Positions 11,733 through 24,513 are shown, counted from the stretch's first letter. The stretch is DNA of 64,000 nucleotides from Akebia trifoliata (GCA_017979445.1 CM030714.1:5208001-5272000); one strand, 5' to 3'. The notes: a model not told the origin generated them from the letters alone. Translations and numbers: made by a program.

Positions 11733-14583
11733 TTTTATTATATTTCATCTTTTACCATTTTTAATATTTTTAATATTTTTCATCTTTCAACTCTTTAATC
11801 TCAATTTTTTTTTAATAATATCTTTCAATTAATTTTATTTTTTCACTTTTATGCCCTTAACCCTCCCATAAAGTCATAATTTCTTGTGAGACCTACTTTA
11901 TTTATTTTGCACTTCACCCCAAGAACTTTAATATATTTATTCTTTTTCCACATTAATTACCTTTTTAACTTTAAAATTTTTCATAATACCCAAAACTCAA
12001 TCTGGCTTGACCCAAACAGCATTAATTTCTTGTTGATTTTGAGTTGTGCTCGTGGTTCGTATTAAAATTGTCACCACCTATTCTAATTTTCTTTTTTTTC
12101 GTTTTTACCCCCTTAACCCGAGAGAGGATGTCCGTGCCGTAGGTACGGGTGAAGTTTAATATAACAATAAAATTGATATTTGATTGTATCATATGTTACT
12201 CAATATATAAGGTTTTAGAGGTGCTCCATAGTCCACACCCTATGATACTGTTGAATTTGACACTTTCATATTCTCACTACCCTTGCACTCGCACCTGCTC
12301 CCAACTTAATCTTAATTGATCGTTAAGTTTCTACCTAAAATTCATCAATTTCTACTTCCGCAAAAGTCCTATATATATCTTGTTATTGGCTGAAGACAAC
12401 AATAAAATATTTTATCTATGAGGTTGAAGATGACCAATTAAGAGAGGAAAAATTAAGGAATTTTTGCTATAGGTTGAAGACAAGTGCATTTTAAGTTATT
12501 TTCGATTCTTTCCTTAGAGAAGACCAAGGTCAAGGTGAACGACATCAGTTAGAAATACAAGGGTCTCTCAAATATTCACCAAAAGATGGAGGGTATGTCT
12601 ATATCAATTCAAACTTTTCCACTCTCCATCATATGAAGGGTAGATCAACTGTAGTGCCTGAGGGTACAAGAAAAATATTTAAAGGTTAAACTGATATTTA
12701 TGGACTTCTAGTTGAAGACAACACAATTCCTTTTCTTGTCTCTTAGAGTCACTAAATCTTCAATTTTTATAACATGTGGACATCTTTTCACAGTGAACCT
12801 ATCCAATTCTATGTTATGGCTATTCACTTGATGTGGCTTGTGCCTATCATCATGCCATTTGCACCAACTCATTAATTCTTCCAGCCAACTTTTTGTCTTT
12901 TTTGCCACCACATAGGGCCACATTCCTTATCTTGTTAAGACATGCGTGATGTTTTTATGTGAACCTGACCTAGAGAAGAAAAATCAGTCAGATTTTTCTT
13001 AAAAGAAAGAAGCCCACGTTATACTTGTTATAAACATGGCTTAAACTTTAAAGTAGACATTCACCTCACCATAGATAATCCTCAACCTCTAAAATGTAAA
13101 TTAATTTTTTTACGTTTTAACTTTAAAAAATTAATTAAAAAATCTTTTTTGATCAATGTTCACATACACATCTATTCAAATAATAAATTAAAAAAAAAAT
13201 ATTTTTGATCCTCATAGACATGTCTCTTCAAATAATTAATTAATAAATTAATTATTATATTTGCATATTTTTAACGTTTTATATTTTACTCATTTTATGA
13301 CATATCTCTTCAAATAATAAATTAAAAAATTAATTATTATATTTATATCATTTTAACAATTATTATAGTAACAAATAATTAATTAAAAAATAATTGTTAA
13401 AATGGTGTAAATATAATAATTAATTTTATTATATTTCATCTTTTACCATTTTTAATATTTTTAATATTTTTCATCTTTCAACTCTTTAACCTCAAATTTT
13501 TTTAATAATATCTTTCAATTAATTTTATTTTTTCACTTTTATGCCCTTAACCCTCCCATAAAATCATAGTTTTTGTGAGACCTACTTTATTTATTTTGCA
13601 CTTCACCCCAAGAACTTTAATATATTTATTCTTTTTCCACATTAATTACCTTTTTAACTTTAAAATTTTTCATAATACCCAAAACTCAATCTGGCTTGAC
13701 CCAAACAGCATTAATTTCTTGTTGATTTTGAGTTGTGCTCGTGGTTCGTATTAAAATTGTCACCACCTATTCTAATTTTCTTTTTTTTCGTTTTTACCCC
13801 CTTAACCCGAGAGAGGATGTCCGTGCCGTAGGTACGGGTGAAGTTTAATATAACAATAAAATTGATATTTGATTGTATCATATGTTACTCAATATATAAG
13901 GTTTTAGAGGTGCTCCATAGTCCACACCCTATGATACTGTTGAATTTGACACTTTCATATTCTCACTACCCTTGCACTCGCACCTGCTCCCAACTTAATC
14001 TTAATTGATCGTTAAGTTTCTACCTAAAATTCATCAATTTCTACTTCCGCAAAAGTCCTATATATATCTTGTTATTGGCTGAAGACAACAATAAAATATT
14101 TTATCTATGAGGTTGAAGATGACCAATTAAGAGAGGAAAAATTAAGGAATTTTTGCTATAGGTTGAAGACAAGTGCATTTTAAGTTATTTTCGATTCTTT
14201 CCTTAGAGAAGACCGAGGTCAAGGTGAACGACATCAGTTAGAAATACAAGGGTCTCTCAAATATTCACCAAAAGATGGAGGGTATGTCTATATCAATTCA
14301 AACTTTTCCACTCTCCATCATATGAAGGGTAGATCAACTGTAGTGCCTGAGGGTACAAGAAAAATATTTAAAGGTTAAACTAATATTTATGGACTTCTAG
14401 TTGAAGACAACACAATTCCTTTTCTTCACGTTGTCTCTTAGAGTCACTAAATCTTCAATTTTTATAACATGTGGACATCTTTTCACAGTGAACCTATCCA
14501 ATTCTATGTTATGGCTATTCACTTGATGTGGCTTGTGCCTATCATTATGCCATTTGCACCAACTTTAAAAAATTAATATATAT

Positions 14584-14968
14584 GGGAGCGGTTCGACAGC
14601 CCTAAAGTTTGCCAAGTTTTATGCCAAACATTTTTTGTAAATCACTTTTGATGGAGTTCGAAGTTTTGGAATAGGTTGATTATTTGTGAGGATGATCTCT
14701 ACGGTGAAGAGATCATCTTCACCAAAAATCAGCTCATTTTGAAACTTCTAACCCTAGTTTACAAGTTGAAGAATCGTGGACCGTCCTATTTTTGTAAATC
14801 ACTTTTGATGGGGTTAGAAGTTTTGGAATAGGCTGATATTTGGTGAGGATGATCTCCTCATCATAGAGATCATCCTCACAAAAAATCAGCTCATTCCAAA
14901 GCTTCTAACCCATATTTAAAAAAATGTTTGGCACAAAACTTGGCAAACTTTAGGACTGCTGAACCGCC

Positions 14969-14971
<3 letters not shown>
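14584..14971. mobile_element. Foldback element M1 in a TA tract
   Basis: A 388-bp element with long terminal inverted repeats: left GGGAGCGGTTCGACAGCCC, right read inward GGGGGCGGTTCAGCAGTCC. The arms continue through AAGTTTGCCAAGTTTT. It contains two copies of a hairpin core (GAGGATGATCTC...GAGATCATCCTCAC) and lies directly in TA repeats, which suggests TA-dinucleotide targeting. Non-coding. It resembles M2, M3 and M4 inside but not at the ends of M3 and M4. Confidence 0.8.
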
Positions 14972-15006
<35 letters not shown>

Positions 15007-15008
<2 letters not shown>

Positions 15009-15369
15009 GTAGCGTTCAAGGGCAAACTTTTTGGCAAAACATTTTTCAAAACATGGGTTAGAGGTTTTGGAATGGGCTGATTTTTGGTGAGGATGATCTT
15101 TACGGTGAGTAGATCATCCTCACCAAAAATCAGCCCATTCCAAAACTTCTAACCTATGTTTTCCAGCTGAAAAATCGTGGACCGTCCATTTTTTGTAAAC
15201 TGTTTTTGATGGGGTTAGAAGTTTTGGAATGGGCTGATTTTTGGTGATGATGATCTCCTCACCGTAGAGATCATCCTCACCAAAAATCAGCTCATTCCAA
15301 AACCTCTAAATCATGTTTTGAAAAATGTTTTGCCAAAAAGTTTGCTAAAAAGTTGGCCATTGAACGCCC

Positions 15370-15372
<3 letters not shown>
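15007..15372. mobile_element. Foldback element M2 in a TA tract
   Basis: A 366-bp element with ends GGGTAGCGTTCAAGGGC and, read inward, GGGGGGCGTTCAATGGCC, flanked on both sides by (TA)n. Its first internal hairpin pairs 15056-15099 with 15111-15154: 44 positions, 43 Watson-Crick and one that would be G-U in RNA. A second hairpin follows at about 15209-15305. No ORF. Confidence 0.82.
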
Positions 15373-15427
<55 letters not shown>

Positions 15428-15816
15428 TATTATTGGCTGAAGACAACAATAAAATATTTTATCTAAGAGGTTGAAGATGACCAATTAAGAAAGTAAAAAT
15501 TAAGTAGTTTTTGCTATAAGTTGAAGACAAGCGCATTTTAAGTTATTTTCGATTCTTTCCTTAGAGAAGACCGAGGTCAAGGTGAACGACATCAGTTAGA
15601 AATACAAGGGTCTCTCAAATATTTACCAAAAGATGGAGGGTATGTCTATATCAATTCAAACTTTTCCACTCTCCATCATATGAAGGGTAGATCAACTGTA
15701 GTGCCTGAGGGTACACGAAAAATATTAGGGGTTAAACTGATATTTATGGACAACACAATTCCTTTTCTTCACGTTGTCTCTTAGATTTACTAAATCTTCA
15801 ATTATTTTTCAAACTT

Positions 15817-16135
15817 GTGGACATCTTTTCACAATCAATCACCCATCCAACGCTATGTTATGGATATTCATTTGATGTGGCTTGTGCCTATCATCATGCC
15901 ATTTGGCACCAACTCATTAACTCATCCGACCAACGATTTTTCTTTTTTGGCCCCCACATTCCTTATCTTGTTAGGACACGCGTGATGTTTTCACAATCAA
16001 TCACCTATCCAACTCTATGTTATGGCTATTCATTTGATGTGGCTTGTGCCTATCATCATGCCATTTGGCACCAACTCATTAACTCATCTGACCAACAATT
16101 TTTCTTTTTTGGCCCCCACATTCCTTATCTTGTGG
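15817..16135. repeat. 161-bp tandem duplication inside array copy 3
   Basis: TTTTCACAATCAATCAC recurs at about 15826 and 15987, each followed by the same TGGCTTGTGCCTATCATC block. A 113-codon open frame runs across both repeats, but it has no family resemblance and copies 1 and 2 of the array do not keep it open. I treat it as non-coding. Confidence 0.7.
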
Positions 16136-16260
16136 ACCTCAGGACCTGCAGAAGATGAATCAGCGAGCTTTTTTAAAAGAAAGAAGCCCTCGTTATAATT
16201 GTTATAAACATGGTTTAAACTTTAATGTAGACATTGACCCCACCATAGATAATTTACAAA

Positions 16261-16640
16261 GAGTATTGAGAAATATTTCTACATTTTGGCAAATATTTTG
16301 GTATCCTGTATTTTTCAAACTGATGGCATACTCTTGACCTCAGTCCTCTCAGAGAACCATTGAAAAATGACCCAAATAGCCTTGTCCTCAATCTCAAACC
16401 ATGAATCCTTGATCTTTCTTCCCAATATATCAATCATTTTCAACTTTTGAAGTAAAAAATTTCACCGGCTACTTGACTGTCAAGTCAAAGAATGAGGAGA
16501 AAATCAAGAATTTTCTACAAAATGTTAAGAGTGGGTTGAATAGGATAGACTGAAGACAATGATCATTATATTATGGAGTGCAATTGGTAGTTGGAAGAAG
16601 AAGACAAAAGGACAAAAATACAAATAAGAGGGGAAAAGAA
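16261..16640. other. Intergenic DNA, no feature seen
   Basis: Contains GTATTGAGAAATATTTCTAC, which reappears near 55950, so it is part of a dispersed repeat. No gene. Confidence 0.4.
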
Positions 16641-17425
16641 GGGAAAATTACTTAAAGGACCCTGACGGAGGGATTTATTTTTAAATAGTCCATAAGTTTT
16701 GCACAATAGCTTAATAGGACATTTAGTCAACTTTTTTATTTATTAATGGTCCCTCATTACTGGCGAATCTCACTGCTTTTTTATTTAATGTGGAGTTCAC
16801 CACTTTTTATTTTTGTCTAACTCGACGCTTTTTTATATAGTGTCGAGTTCACTACTTTTTACTGTTGAACTCAACACTTTTTATTTATTGTCGAGTTTTC
16901 CATGCGTCGAATTTTTCTCTTTTTAAATAAAATGTGGTGAACTCGACACTGCTAAAACCCATCCATTTTTAATTTTCTAGTTTTTTATTAAAATACATGG
17001 AATGATTGACTAAAAACTTGAAAAAAACAACTTGTTTAGATGATTTCAATACCCAAAAAAAAAAAAAAAATTCTTGATCGATTTTCATCCAAAAATTATG
17101 AAAAAAAAGTGAAATTTTTTTTCTAATTTTTTACATACATTTTCAAAATATTTGAAAAAATCATTGAAAATGGATTCTTCCTTCTTAAATCTCTGACCGA
17201 ATGGAGTCTTCAAAACTTGATTGAGATGCCAAAATCAAACTTTTTTGGATGAAAATGATGAGTTCGAATAGTTAAGGCATTCAATCATGAGAAATGTGGG
17301 AGATGAGGTCTAGGGATGGTTAAGAAAATAAATTTTTTACTAAATAGACTATTAAGAAAGCATCCAAAACTTATGGACTATAAAGAAAAAAGTCCCTCCA
17401 CTTGGGTCCTTTAAGTAATTTTCCC
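16641..17425. mobile_element. MITE with ~85-bp terminal inverted repeats, possibly Mutator-like
   Basis: A 785-bp element. Both ends read GGGAAAATTACTTAAAGGACCC and then align for about 85 bp, including AGTCCATAAGTTTTG. The 9-bp flanks are GGAAAAGAA (16632-16640) and AAAAAAGAA (17426-17434), 7 of 9 identical. This fits a decayed Mutator-type 9-bp TSD, but the flanks are A-rich. The inside repeats the phrases CTCGACACTTTTT and GTCGAGTTC. No transposase. A piece of a relative lies at 6335-6436. Confidence 0.75.
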
Positions 17426-18719
17426 AAAAAAGAAGTTAAAGAAGAAGCAGAGTCAGCTGTACGTAAAATGTATAGGAGGTTTTTTTATAAATGGAGTGCA
17501 ATTGATACTAGGTGATGTGCAACAAATAGATCCCTATTTAATTATTTGATCAAATTATACTATTATTATCAACATCTTTGTAGTCTTGTCACAAATATTT
17601 AAGTTGGAAGGAATGAATTATGTCTTTTGTTAATATAAATTAGAAGGTGGCATGTACAAAGGCACATGTCCCAAGGGCTTATTTATAATTTTGAATATTA
17701 ATGAAAGGGTGATTTTGAAGATTACATAGTAAAAAAAATGATATTTTTAAAATTTTGAAAACTAACAAACGTGATTTTAGAGATGTGGGACTGAAATTTT
17801 CTTGATTTTTGAACAAAAATGATTCCGATTATATTAAATTTAAATGTTAAGATGGGGTTCATTTTTGAATTCCAAATTTTGGTGTGGAAGTGAACCACTT
17901 CTACTCCGTCTTCTCTTGTTATAATAGTAAAGATGTAATCTTATGAGGTCGGGATCCATTAACTCAGTAAAAATGACTAAAAAACTGATCTTAAATACAA
18001 AATCCAATTGTCACGATAAAAACAAATTAAGTTATTTTAAAAGAATAATGATTTTTTGATGCCCCAGTCACAGAATTGTAGATCATTTGCCTCGGGATAT
18101 GTAAAATCATAAACCTTGTTCTTGTGTGGCCCTAGGCAAATGATCTATTGTTCTATGATGAGGCCGTATGTCAGAGGGGGAGGGGGTGGGGGTGGGGTGG
18201 GGGTGGGGTGAGCTCAGATTATTGTTTCCACTTTGTCTTGTTGTCAATGGGTGGGCCAATATGAAATTGCAATAGGAAGAGCACTTTAATTTCCTAACCT
18301 TTTGTGTTTTCCTTTTTCTTTTCATTTTTCGTTTTTGTGTGTGCACTTTGATTTCTTTCATGTTTTAGAACATGTTGGCGGGACCCATCAGAATCTGAGA
18401 ATGTTCAACATTGAGAAGGCTTCCATTTTTTTTCATCTTATTTGATTTCATTGATTTTCTTTTCTTAAAAAATTGCTCGTGCAACCACTTCCATGGTTAA
18501 CACGGCCAGTCCAAGTTTCTCAATTGTTTCAAATTTCGATGGGACTCACATATAACTTTGATAATTAAAACCATGGGTCCCATGAATTAGTTTTTATTAA
18601 TTATGATTTTTAATTTTTTTAGTAATTTTAATTAATCCAGATTATTATTGTTGGTTTGTTAAAATCTTTTATTATTTGTTTTTTAAAATTTCTTGAATGT
18701 TTGTTTATTTATTTATTTT
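17426..18719. other. Intergenic DNA with a G-rich tract and a short hairpin
   Basis: A G-run tract at about 18176-18213 (GGGGGTGGGGGTGGGG type) could form a G-quadruplex on the plus strand. A hairpin at about 18070-18158 pairs TAGATCATTTGCCTCGGG with CCCTAGGCAAATGATCTA. Related sequence occurs at 26100-26140 and 56015-56065. No gene seen. Confidence 0.55.
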
Positions 18720-19600
18720 TTTTTTGTTTTAATCTTTTGAAACATTTACTTGTTTGTTCTTTTTTCAGATTTTTTTGCTTGGTTTAAATTTTTAATTTTC
18801 CTAGTCGTTTAATATTTTCAGTTTGTCTAAGATTTTTAAATTTCAAAGTTGTTTAAGATTTTTATTAAATTTTAATGTTCACCTTTTATGTTTAAATATT
18901 AATATTTTTTTTTGTTGTTTCAATTTTTGTAAGCATAAGTGGGATTGTGTTGAAAGAAATTATTGCTTTTCCTTTACAGAATAGTCTTCTAATTGGGGGC
19001 ATGTTTTTTTTTGGGGTTTCTAGGTGTCTCAAGATTGTTCTTTTTTTATTTTTTTTTATCATGTTTTTGTCAAAATATTGGTTTCAAGTTTTTCAACGTG
19101 GAATGTGGGTGCAGACCCCACGAAGGGCAATTTGCCAAAGTTTTGGAATGTTCGATTTTGTCCCGAGTTATCATTTCATGTTTTTGTGGGTGTTCCTAAG
19201 CGCAATAGAGTTGAGTTGTGTTTTGAATGTCAAGGGTATATTTGTCATTTTGTCAAATTTTATTAATTTTGACTGAAAACTTGACTTGGCCCCCAAAATG
19301 ATAATTTCTATGTCCCGTAGTTTTGTTTGCCTAGCGTAACATGGTCTCTTAGCATCGATCGACTTTGTGAATTTGTAGGTGTTGTGTGGAGTGTACCTAG
19401 GCATAATTTCTATGTCTAAGAATTTCGTTGGCGTAGTGATCGGAAGGAAAAAAAGAATCTGAGAAGGGTCCCAAGAGGCATTACACAAGTTTTTAGATTC
19501 TCCAATTCCTTTTACTCATCATTAGGAGTCCATAGCAACCAATGTGACGAATTGCGGGTGCAAAATGCGGTGTCTATAGTTAGTGGGATAGGAAAACTTA

Positions 19601-20706
19601 GGTGCTGTTTGTTAAACTGAAAAAAATAAGTGCTGAATAGCATTAAGCGCTGAAACTTATAAGCGCTAAATTTAAGTGCTGAAAAAGTTGTTTGTTTAAA
19701 TGTTTAATCATGCTTGTTACACATTGCTGAAACTAGTAAATTATCTTTGTTACCCTTACAATCATATTATACATTGTTTGCATGTTTCAAATGCTTATTT
19801 ATTATCAAACACAATAAAATATATTATTTCTTATAAAATTAAAATATAATTTATTTTTAAATAATAAATAATACTCAAATCTTCAATCTATAAATAATAA
19901 TTTCTATTTATAAAAGCACACAAATTTCAAATTAAAAATAATAATGTCATACAAGTCACTAAAATTTGAAATCAACTTTAAAAGAACTTAATTTTGGATG
20001 AATAATTTTTAATAAAAATGAAGGATGTGTAATTATAAAAGCACCACCCTATGAATTAATAAAGGCAACCCACACTATAGCCATTTTTTTTTCTGTTTTA
20101 TATGGATTAAAGTTTTTGGAATAAGCAAATTTTTAGTGAGGATGATCTATATGGTTTAGAGATCATCCTCACCAAAAATCAGTCTATTTTGAAACTTCTA
20201 ACTCGTCAAAATTAGTTTTCAAAAAAAAAAAAGGGATGATTTCCGGTTCTTGAACTGATTTTGATAAGGTTAGAAGTTTCAAGATATGCTGATTTTTGGT
20301 TAGGATGATCTCCTCATTGTAGAGGTCATCCTCACCAAAAATCAACTCATTCTAAAACTTTTAACCCATATAAGACAAAATAATTTAGCCATGATGTGGG
20401 TTTATTAATTTGTGGGGTGTTTATATACTTATCTATGAGATATAAGAGGTAATATCCTTTTAAGAATATGGGCATACTTGTCCATGCTCAAAAAAACAAG
20501 GGGCATACTTGTCCGTGTTGAAAATACGAAGTGCTTACCGCTTCAGCACTTTTTTTCAGCATCAAAATAGTGCTAAATTTTTTTCACTTATTTTCAGCAA
20601 TAAATGTTGAAAATATAGAGTAAACAAACGCGCTATTTTGACAAAAGTGCTGAATTTAATTTTTTTCAGCAATAAGCACTAAAAAATAGCGCAAACAAAC
20701 ACCACC
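19601..20706. mobile_element. Harbinger-like MITE H1, TSD TTA
   Basis: A 1106-bp element with ends GGTGCTGTTTGTT and, read inward from the right, GGTGGTGTTTGTT (12 of 13). The 3-bp duplication TTA is at 19598-19600 and 20707-20709. The orthologous empty site in duplicate copy a (about 905-920, AAACTTTACTCAAAG) proves the insertion. The TSD and termini fit PIF/Harbinger. Subterminal regions repeat AGTGCTGAA and CAGCACTT. The interior carries the GAGGATGATCTC hairpin core. No transposase. Confidence 0.92.
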
Positions 20707-21879
20707 TTACTCAAAAATCAAAAAAACATTGTGTTTTAACTATTTTGAAGTCGTGGGTTCAAGTTGAACTTATCTATAATAAAAACTATACACCCACTTA
20801 ATATAATACTTACTTTTTCAACGTTACATTATTGAGGATAAAGAAAATCCTATGCAAGAACTAAAAATGATAACTAGAATGAAAAATAAAGATACAACAC
20901 AATACAAAATTTTGCATGATTCCACGAGATTGTCTATGTCCATGGGCGATGATGAGATCCTTTCACTATTATGTCAAGGGAAGTGATCATTACTATCTCC
21001 CCTGTGGCGACAACCTCAAGACTTTCTCCACTCTAGCTAGTGGGCAGAACTCAAGATCCTATACTATATTCTACTTAAGAATTTTGCCTCTCACCTCCCC
21101 CTTATAAGTCAAGTTTTTTTTTTTCTAGATCTTAAAATCTCAAAAAGAATAGCTGGAAGATTCAAGTTTTGTCCTTAGGTGTCTATATTCTATCAATTCT
21201 TCGGGGATTGAGCTCTTTATCTCTATAAGATGGAGCTGGGGTTTTGTCTACGTTTGGAAGGGGGGAGGCGGGGGGGGGGGGAGGGAATAGTGGCAATTTT
21301 TTCTTCTACTATTTTTTTTTTTTTTTTGGCTTATCGTGTGTATCCCCACTCTTCAGGTGAGACTAGTCACAAGCACTGTCGCCTTAGTAAATCCTACATG
21401 CAACTAGTTGAGTCAAGGGTGGTGAGTGGCCTCAAGGAATTCATTACTTCGTGGGATTTCAAACACTTGACCTACCCTTCCTGAGGAGCTTTTTGAGTGA
21501 ACCCAGTGTAAATCTATTGGTCTCTATTTTCATACCATTGATGATTCATATGTTTGATTCCTCTACTTCATACTACAAATTTTGGTTTACACTCTTTTTC
21601 GACTCCGATTAACAAAATTCAATTTTAATTTTGAGTTTAAACCATCCATCAATGAGATTAAATGTACACCCCCACTTTTTGTTATTTCTATAAAAAACAT
21701 AATATTGGGCAGCGACCTCAAAGTACCTTTTGTTAACATAATTAAGTGTTCACACTAGTCAGTTCATCTAGCAGTACTTGTAAAAATCTTGAAGTAGATA
21801 TTTTTTTTTTATTCCCTCATCTACAATTCTCTTTCACATGTGGGGGAAGAACTCATATTTTTCTTGGCGACTAGACTTA

Positions 21880-23062
21880 GGCAATGTTTGTTTGTGTTAT
21901 TTTTCAGCGCTTATTGTTGAAAAAAATAAATTCAGCACTTTTTGTCAAAATAGCGCGTTGTTTACTTTATATTTTCAGCGCTTATTGTTAAAAATAAGTG
22001 AAAAAAAATCAGCATTATTTTGATGCTGAAAAAAAGTGTTGAAGCGGTAAGCACTTCGCTTTTTTGACACGAACAAATATGCCCTTCGTTTTTTTAGCAA
22101 GGACAAGTATGCCCTTATACTTAAAAGGATATTACCTCTTATACCCCTTGGCTAAGTATATAAATACCCCACAAATTAATAAACCACACCATGGCTAAAT
22201 TATTTTGTCTTATATGGGTTAAAAGTTTTGGAATGAGTTGATTTTTGGTGAGGATGATCTCCTCATTAGTATATAAGCACCCCACAAATTAATAAACTCA
22301 CACCATAGCTAAATTATTTTGTCTTATATGGGTTAAAAGTTTTAGAATAAGTTGATTTTTGATGAGAATGATCTCTATAATGAGGAGATCATCCTCACCA
22401 AAAATCAATCCATCCTAAAACTTCTAACCCTATCAAAACAAGTTCAAGAACCGTAAATCGTCCCTTTTTTTTTTTTTTTGAAAACTATTTTTGATGGGTT
22501 GGAAGTTTCAAAATGGACTGATTTTTGGTGAGGATGATCTCTAGACTTCATAAACCATCCTCACTAAAATTTGCTCATTCCAAAAACTTTAGCCCACATA
22601 AATAATAAAAAAATGGCTATGGTGTGGGTTGTCCTTATTAATTCATAAGGTGCTTTTATAATTACGCATCCTTCATTTCTATCAAAAATTATTCATTCAA
22701 AATTAATTTCTTTTAATGTTGACATTATTATTTTTAATTTGGAATTTGTGGGCTTTTATAAATAGAAATTATTATTTATAAATTGAAGATTTGAGTATTA
22801 TTTAAAAATAAATTGTATTTTTATTTTATAAGAAATAATATATTTTATTGTGTTTGATAAGAAATAGGCATTTGAAACATGTAAACAATGTATAATATGA
22901 TTGTAAGGGTAACAAAGACAATTTATCAGCTTCAACAATGTGTAACAAACATGATTCAGCATCTAAACAAAAAACTTTTTCAGCACTTAAATTCAGCACT
23001 TATAAGTTTCAGCGTTTAATACTATTCAGCACTTATTTTTTTTCAGTTTAACAAATAGCACC
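21880..23062. mobile_element. Harbinger-like MITE H2, opposite orientation to H1
   Basis: An 1183-bp relative of H1 in reverse orientation. Its right end read inward (GGTGCTATTTGTTAAACTG) matches H1's left end. TTA is duplicated at 21877-21879 and 23063-23065. Copy a has the empty site GACTTAGTCACACAC near 2066. H2 also has an internal direct repeat (about 22170-22265 and 22275-22360) carrying the GTTGATTTTTG block and part of the hairpin core. Non-coding. Confidence 0.92.
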
Positions 23063-23093
23063 TTAGTCACACACTTATACGGATCATGTGAAT

Positions 23094-23557
23094 TAGGAGT
23101 GTCAATGAATGGTCAAAAATTCGAATTTGAATTCAAAAAATAGGATATTATCTGAAAATTTTGGATTCGAATTCGGATAGTTTTATATATTCAAATTCTT
23201 ATTGGATATAGGTTCAGATATTAACATTTCGAATTCGATAATATCCGATTCGAAATAATATAATATATATTATTTATTTTATTTATTTATCATATACATA
23301 ATATAATATATAATAGGTTTTTTTAATAATGATAAATCAGTTGGATAAGGAAAAATTGTGTGTTTTTTTTAATATACAAATTATTCGAATTCTAATTGGA
23401 TATTATCTGATATTCGATAGGATAATCGGATTCGAATTTGAATAGAATTTTAGAATATCCGTTGAATTCGAATTCGAATTCGAATATTAGATAAAATTCC
23501 AGATTCGGATTCAGATATTACTGTATCCGAACTGATAAGCATCCGTTAACAACCCTA
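23094..23557. mobile_element. hAT-like MITE, copy b
   Basis: The 464-bp counterpart of 2101-2569, with TSD ATGTGAAT at 23086-23093 and 23558-23565. Its termini are slightly decayed (TAGGAGTGTC and AACCCTA). It is at the same site as copy a, so it was carried along by the duplication. Confidence 0.88.
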
Positions 23558-24513
23558 ATGTGAATTAAGCGTTACATTTATTTTCTGGTTGGACATTTCA
23601 TCTATTAAGAAAAACAGAATGAGAAGAAAAAAAAAAAAAAAGATGCAATGGCACAAAAAACGTAGAGATTTTTACGTGGCTCACTCAAGATTGAGGGACA
23701 CCCATGGATCATATTGATTCAACTATAAAGAAAAAATTCGCACTTTCATATTTTTAACCTTTTCATTATCGAAAATAGAAATATATACTCTCTCAAAAAA
23801 CCCTAACTAGGATTTTACATAATACCAATGAAATTACGAAAATACTTTGAGGAGTTTTCTTTCGAGACCTCTACCCCCCAAATCCCCGTCTTTCGGACAT
23901 GGGGAGACTAGCCCCCATCCAACCCCCAGCCCCAACAAACTCAACGCTGGGGTCGATTGGTGAGCATTGTTTTAAATGATGACCAATACTTACTATGGGA
24001 AAACTGGAAAATTTGATAAGAAAATTCGATGGGCCATTGAAATTTGATGTTCCTTAGACTCAATGGCTTAGAGATTTCGAATTTCTCCCTTCATTTATTT
24101 GATGTTTTCGGTCCATAAAAAAAAAAACAATATTCAACAATGAAAATTAAGACCTCTTGTTCAGTCGAACAGAGGGCTTTTTCACATTGTGACTCCCTGC
24201 TGACCAGTACCATCAGTCTCCACAAACAATAACATCGTCATGGTCTCCTAAAATCAATGACTTGGGTTTCCATCAAGATTCAATTACCATGACAATGGGC
24301 TTATCAAAACTTGAATTTTGCCTTCCTAAAAAGAAAACTTGGGACCTTATTTGTTTTTTTTAATGAAAAGGAAAGGGTTGCTAAGGAAGACAACTTATAC
24401 ACAAGTGAGACAGCTTCCAAGGGAAAGAGAAATAAACGAAGAAAAGAAACAAACTAAACTAGGAGTTCCTAGTTTCCAATTATTCATGCTTAAATAAAGC
24501 CACGCGATAAAGA

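Larger units (their letters stand above)
11733..16260. repeat. Three-copy tandem array of a ~1.7-kb unit
   Basis: Copy 1 covers about 11733-13422. Copy 2 covers about 13423-14580 and is nearly identical to copy 1. Copy 2 has one internal deletion of about 245 bp: the sequence jumps from CACCAACT to TTAAAAAATTAAT. Copy 3 (about 15423-16260) is more diverged and lacks the left part. Between copies 2 and 3 sit two foldback elements. The unit contains GAGAGAGGATGTCCGTGCCG and ends in a TGGCTATTCACTTGATGTGG block. Frames in it carry stops and match nothing I know, so I call no gene. The near identity of copies 1 and 2 points to a recent event. Confidence 0.85.
18720..24513. repeat. Segmental duplication, copy b, 3' flank of lipase copy 2
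   Basis: Homologous to 1-3740, enlarged by two Harbinger-like MITEs at 19601-20706 and 21880-23062 that the other copy lacks. Block order is the same throughout, including the hAT MITE. Short frames near 18950-19480 and 21230-21480 are not conserved in frame with copy a and are not called. Confidence 0.85.

Noticed and set aside
14584..15372. CRISPR-like repeat array
   Set aside because: The repeats are inverted arms of foldback transposons in a plant genome, with no regular spacers.
15817..16158. 113-codon open frame with an internal repeat
   Set aside because: It is produced by a 161-bp tandem duplication, is not kept open in the other array copies, and has no family resemblance.
18947..19276. 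Overlapping hydrophobic open frames of 68-109 codons
   Set aside because: They arise from T-rich repeat DNA; the homologous DNA at 240-560 does not keep the frames.
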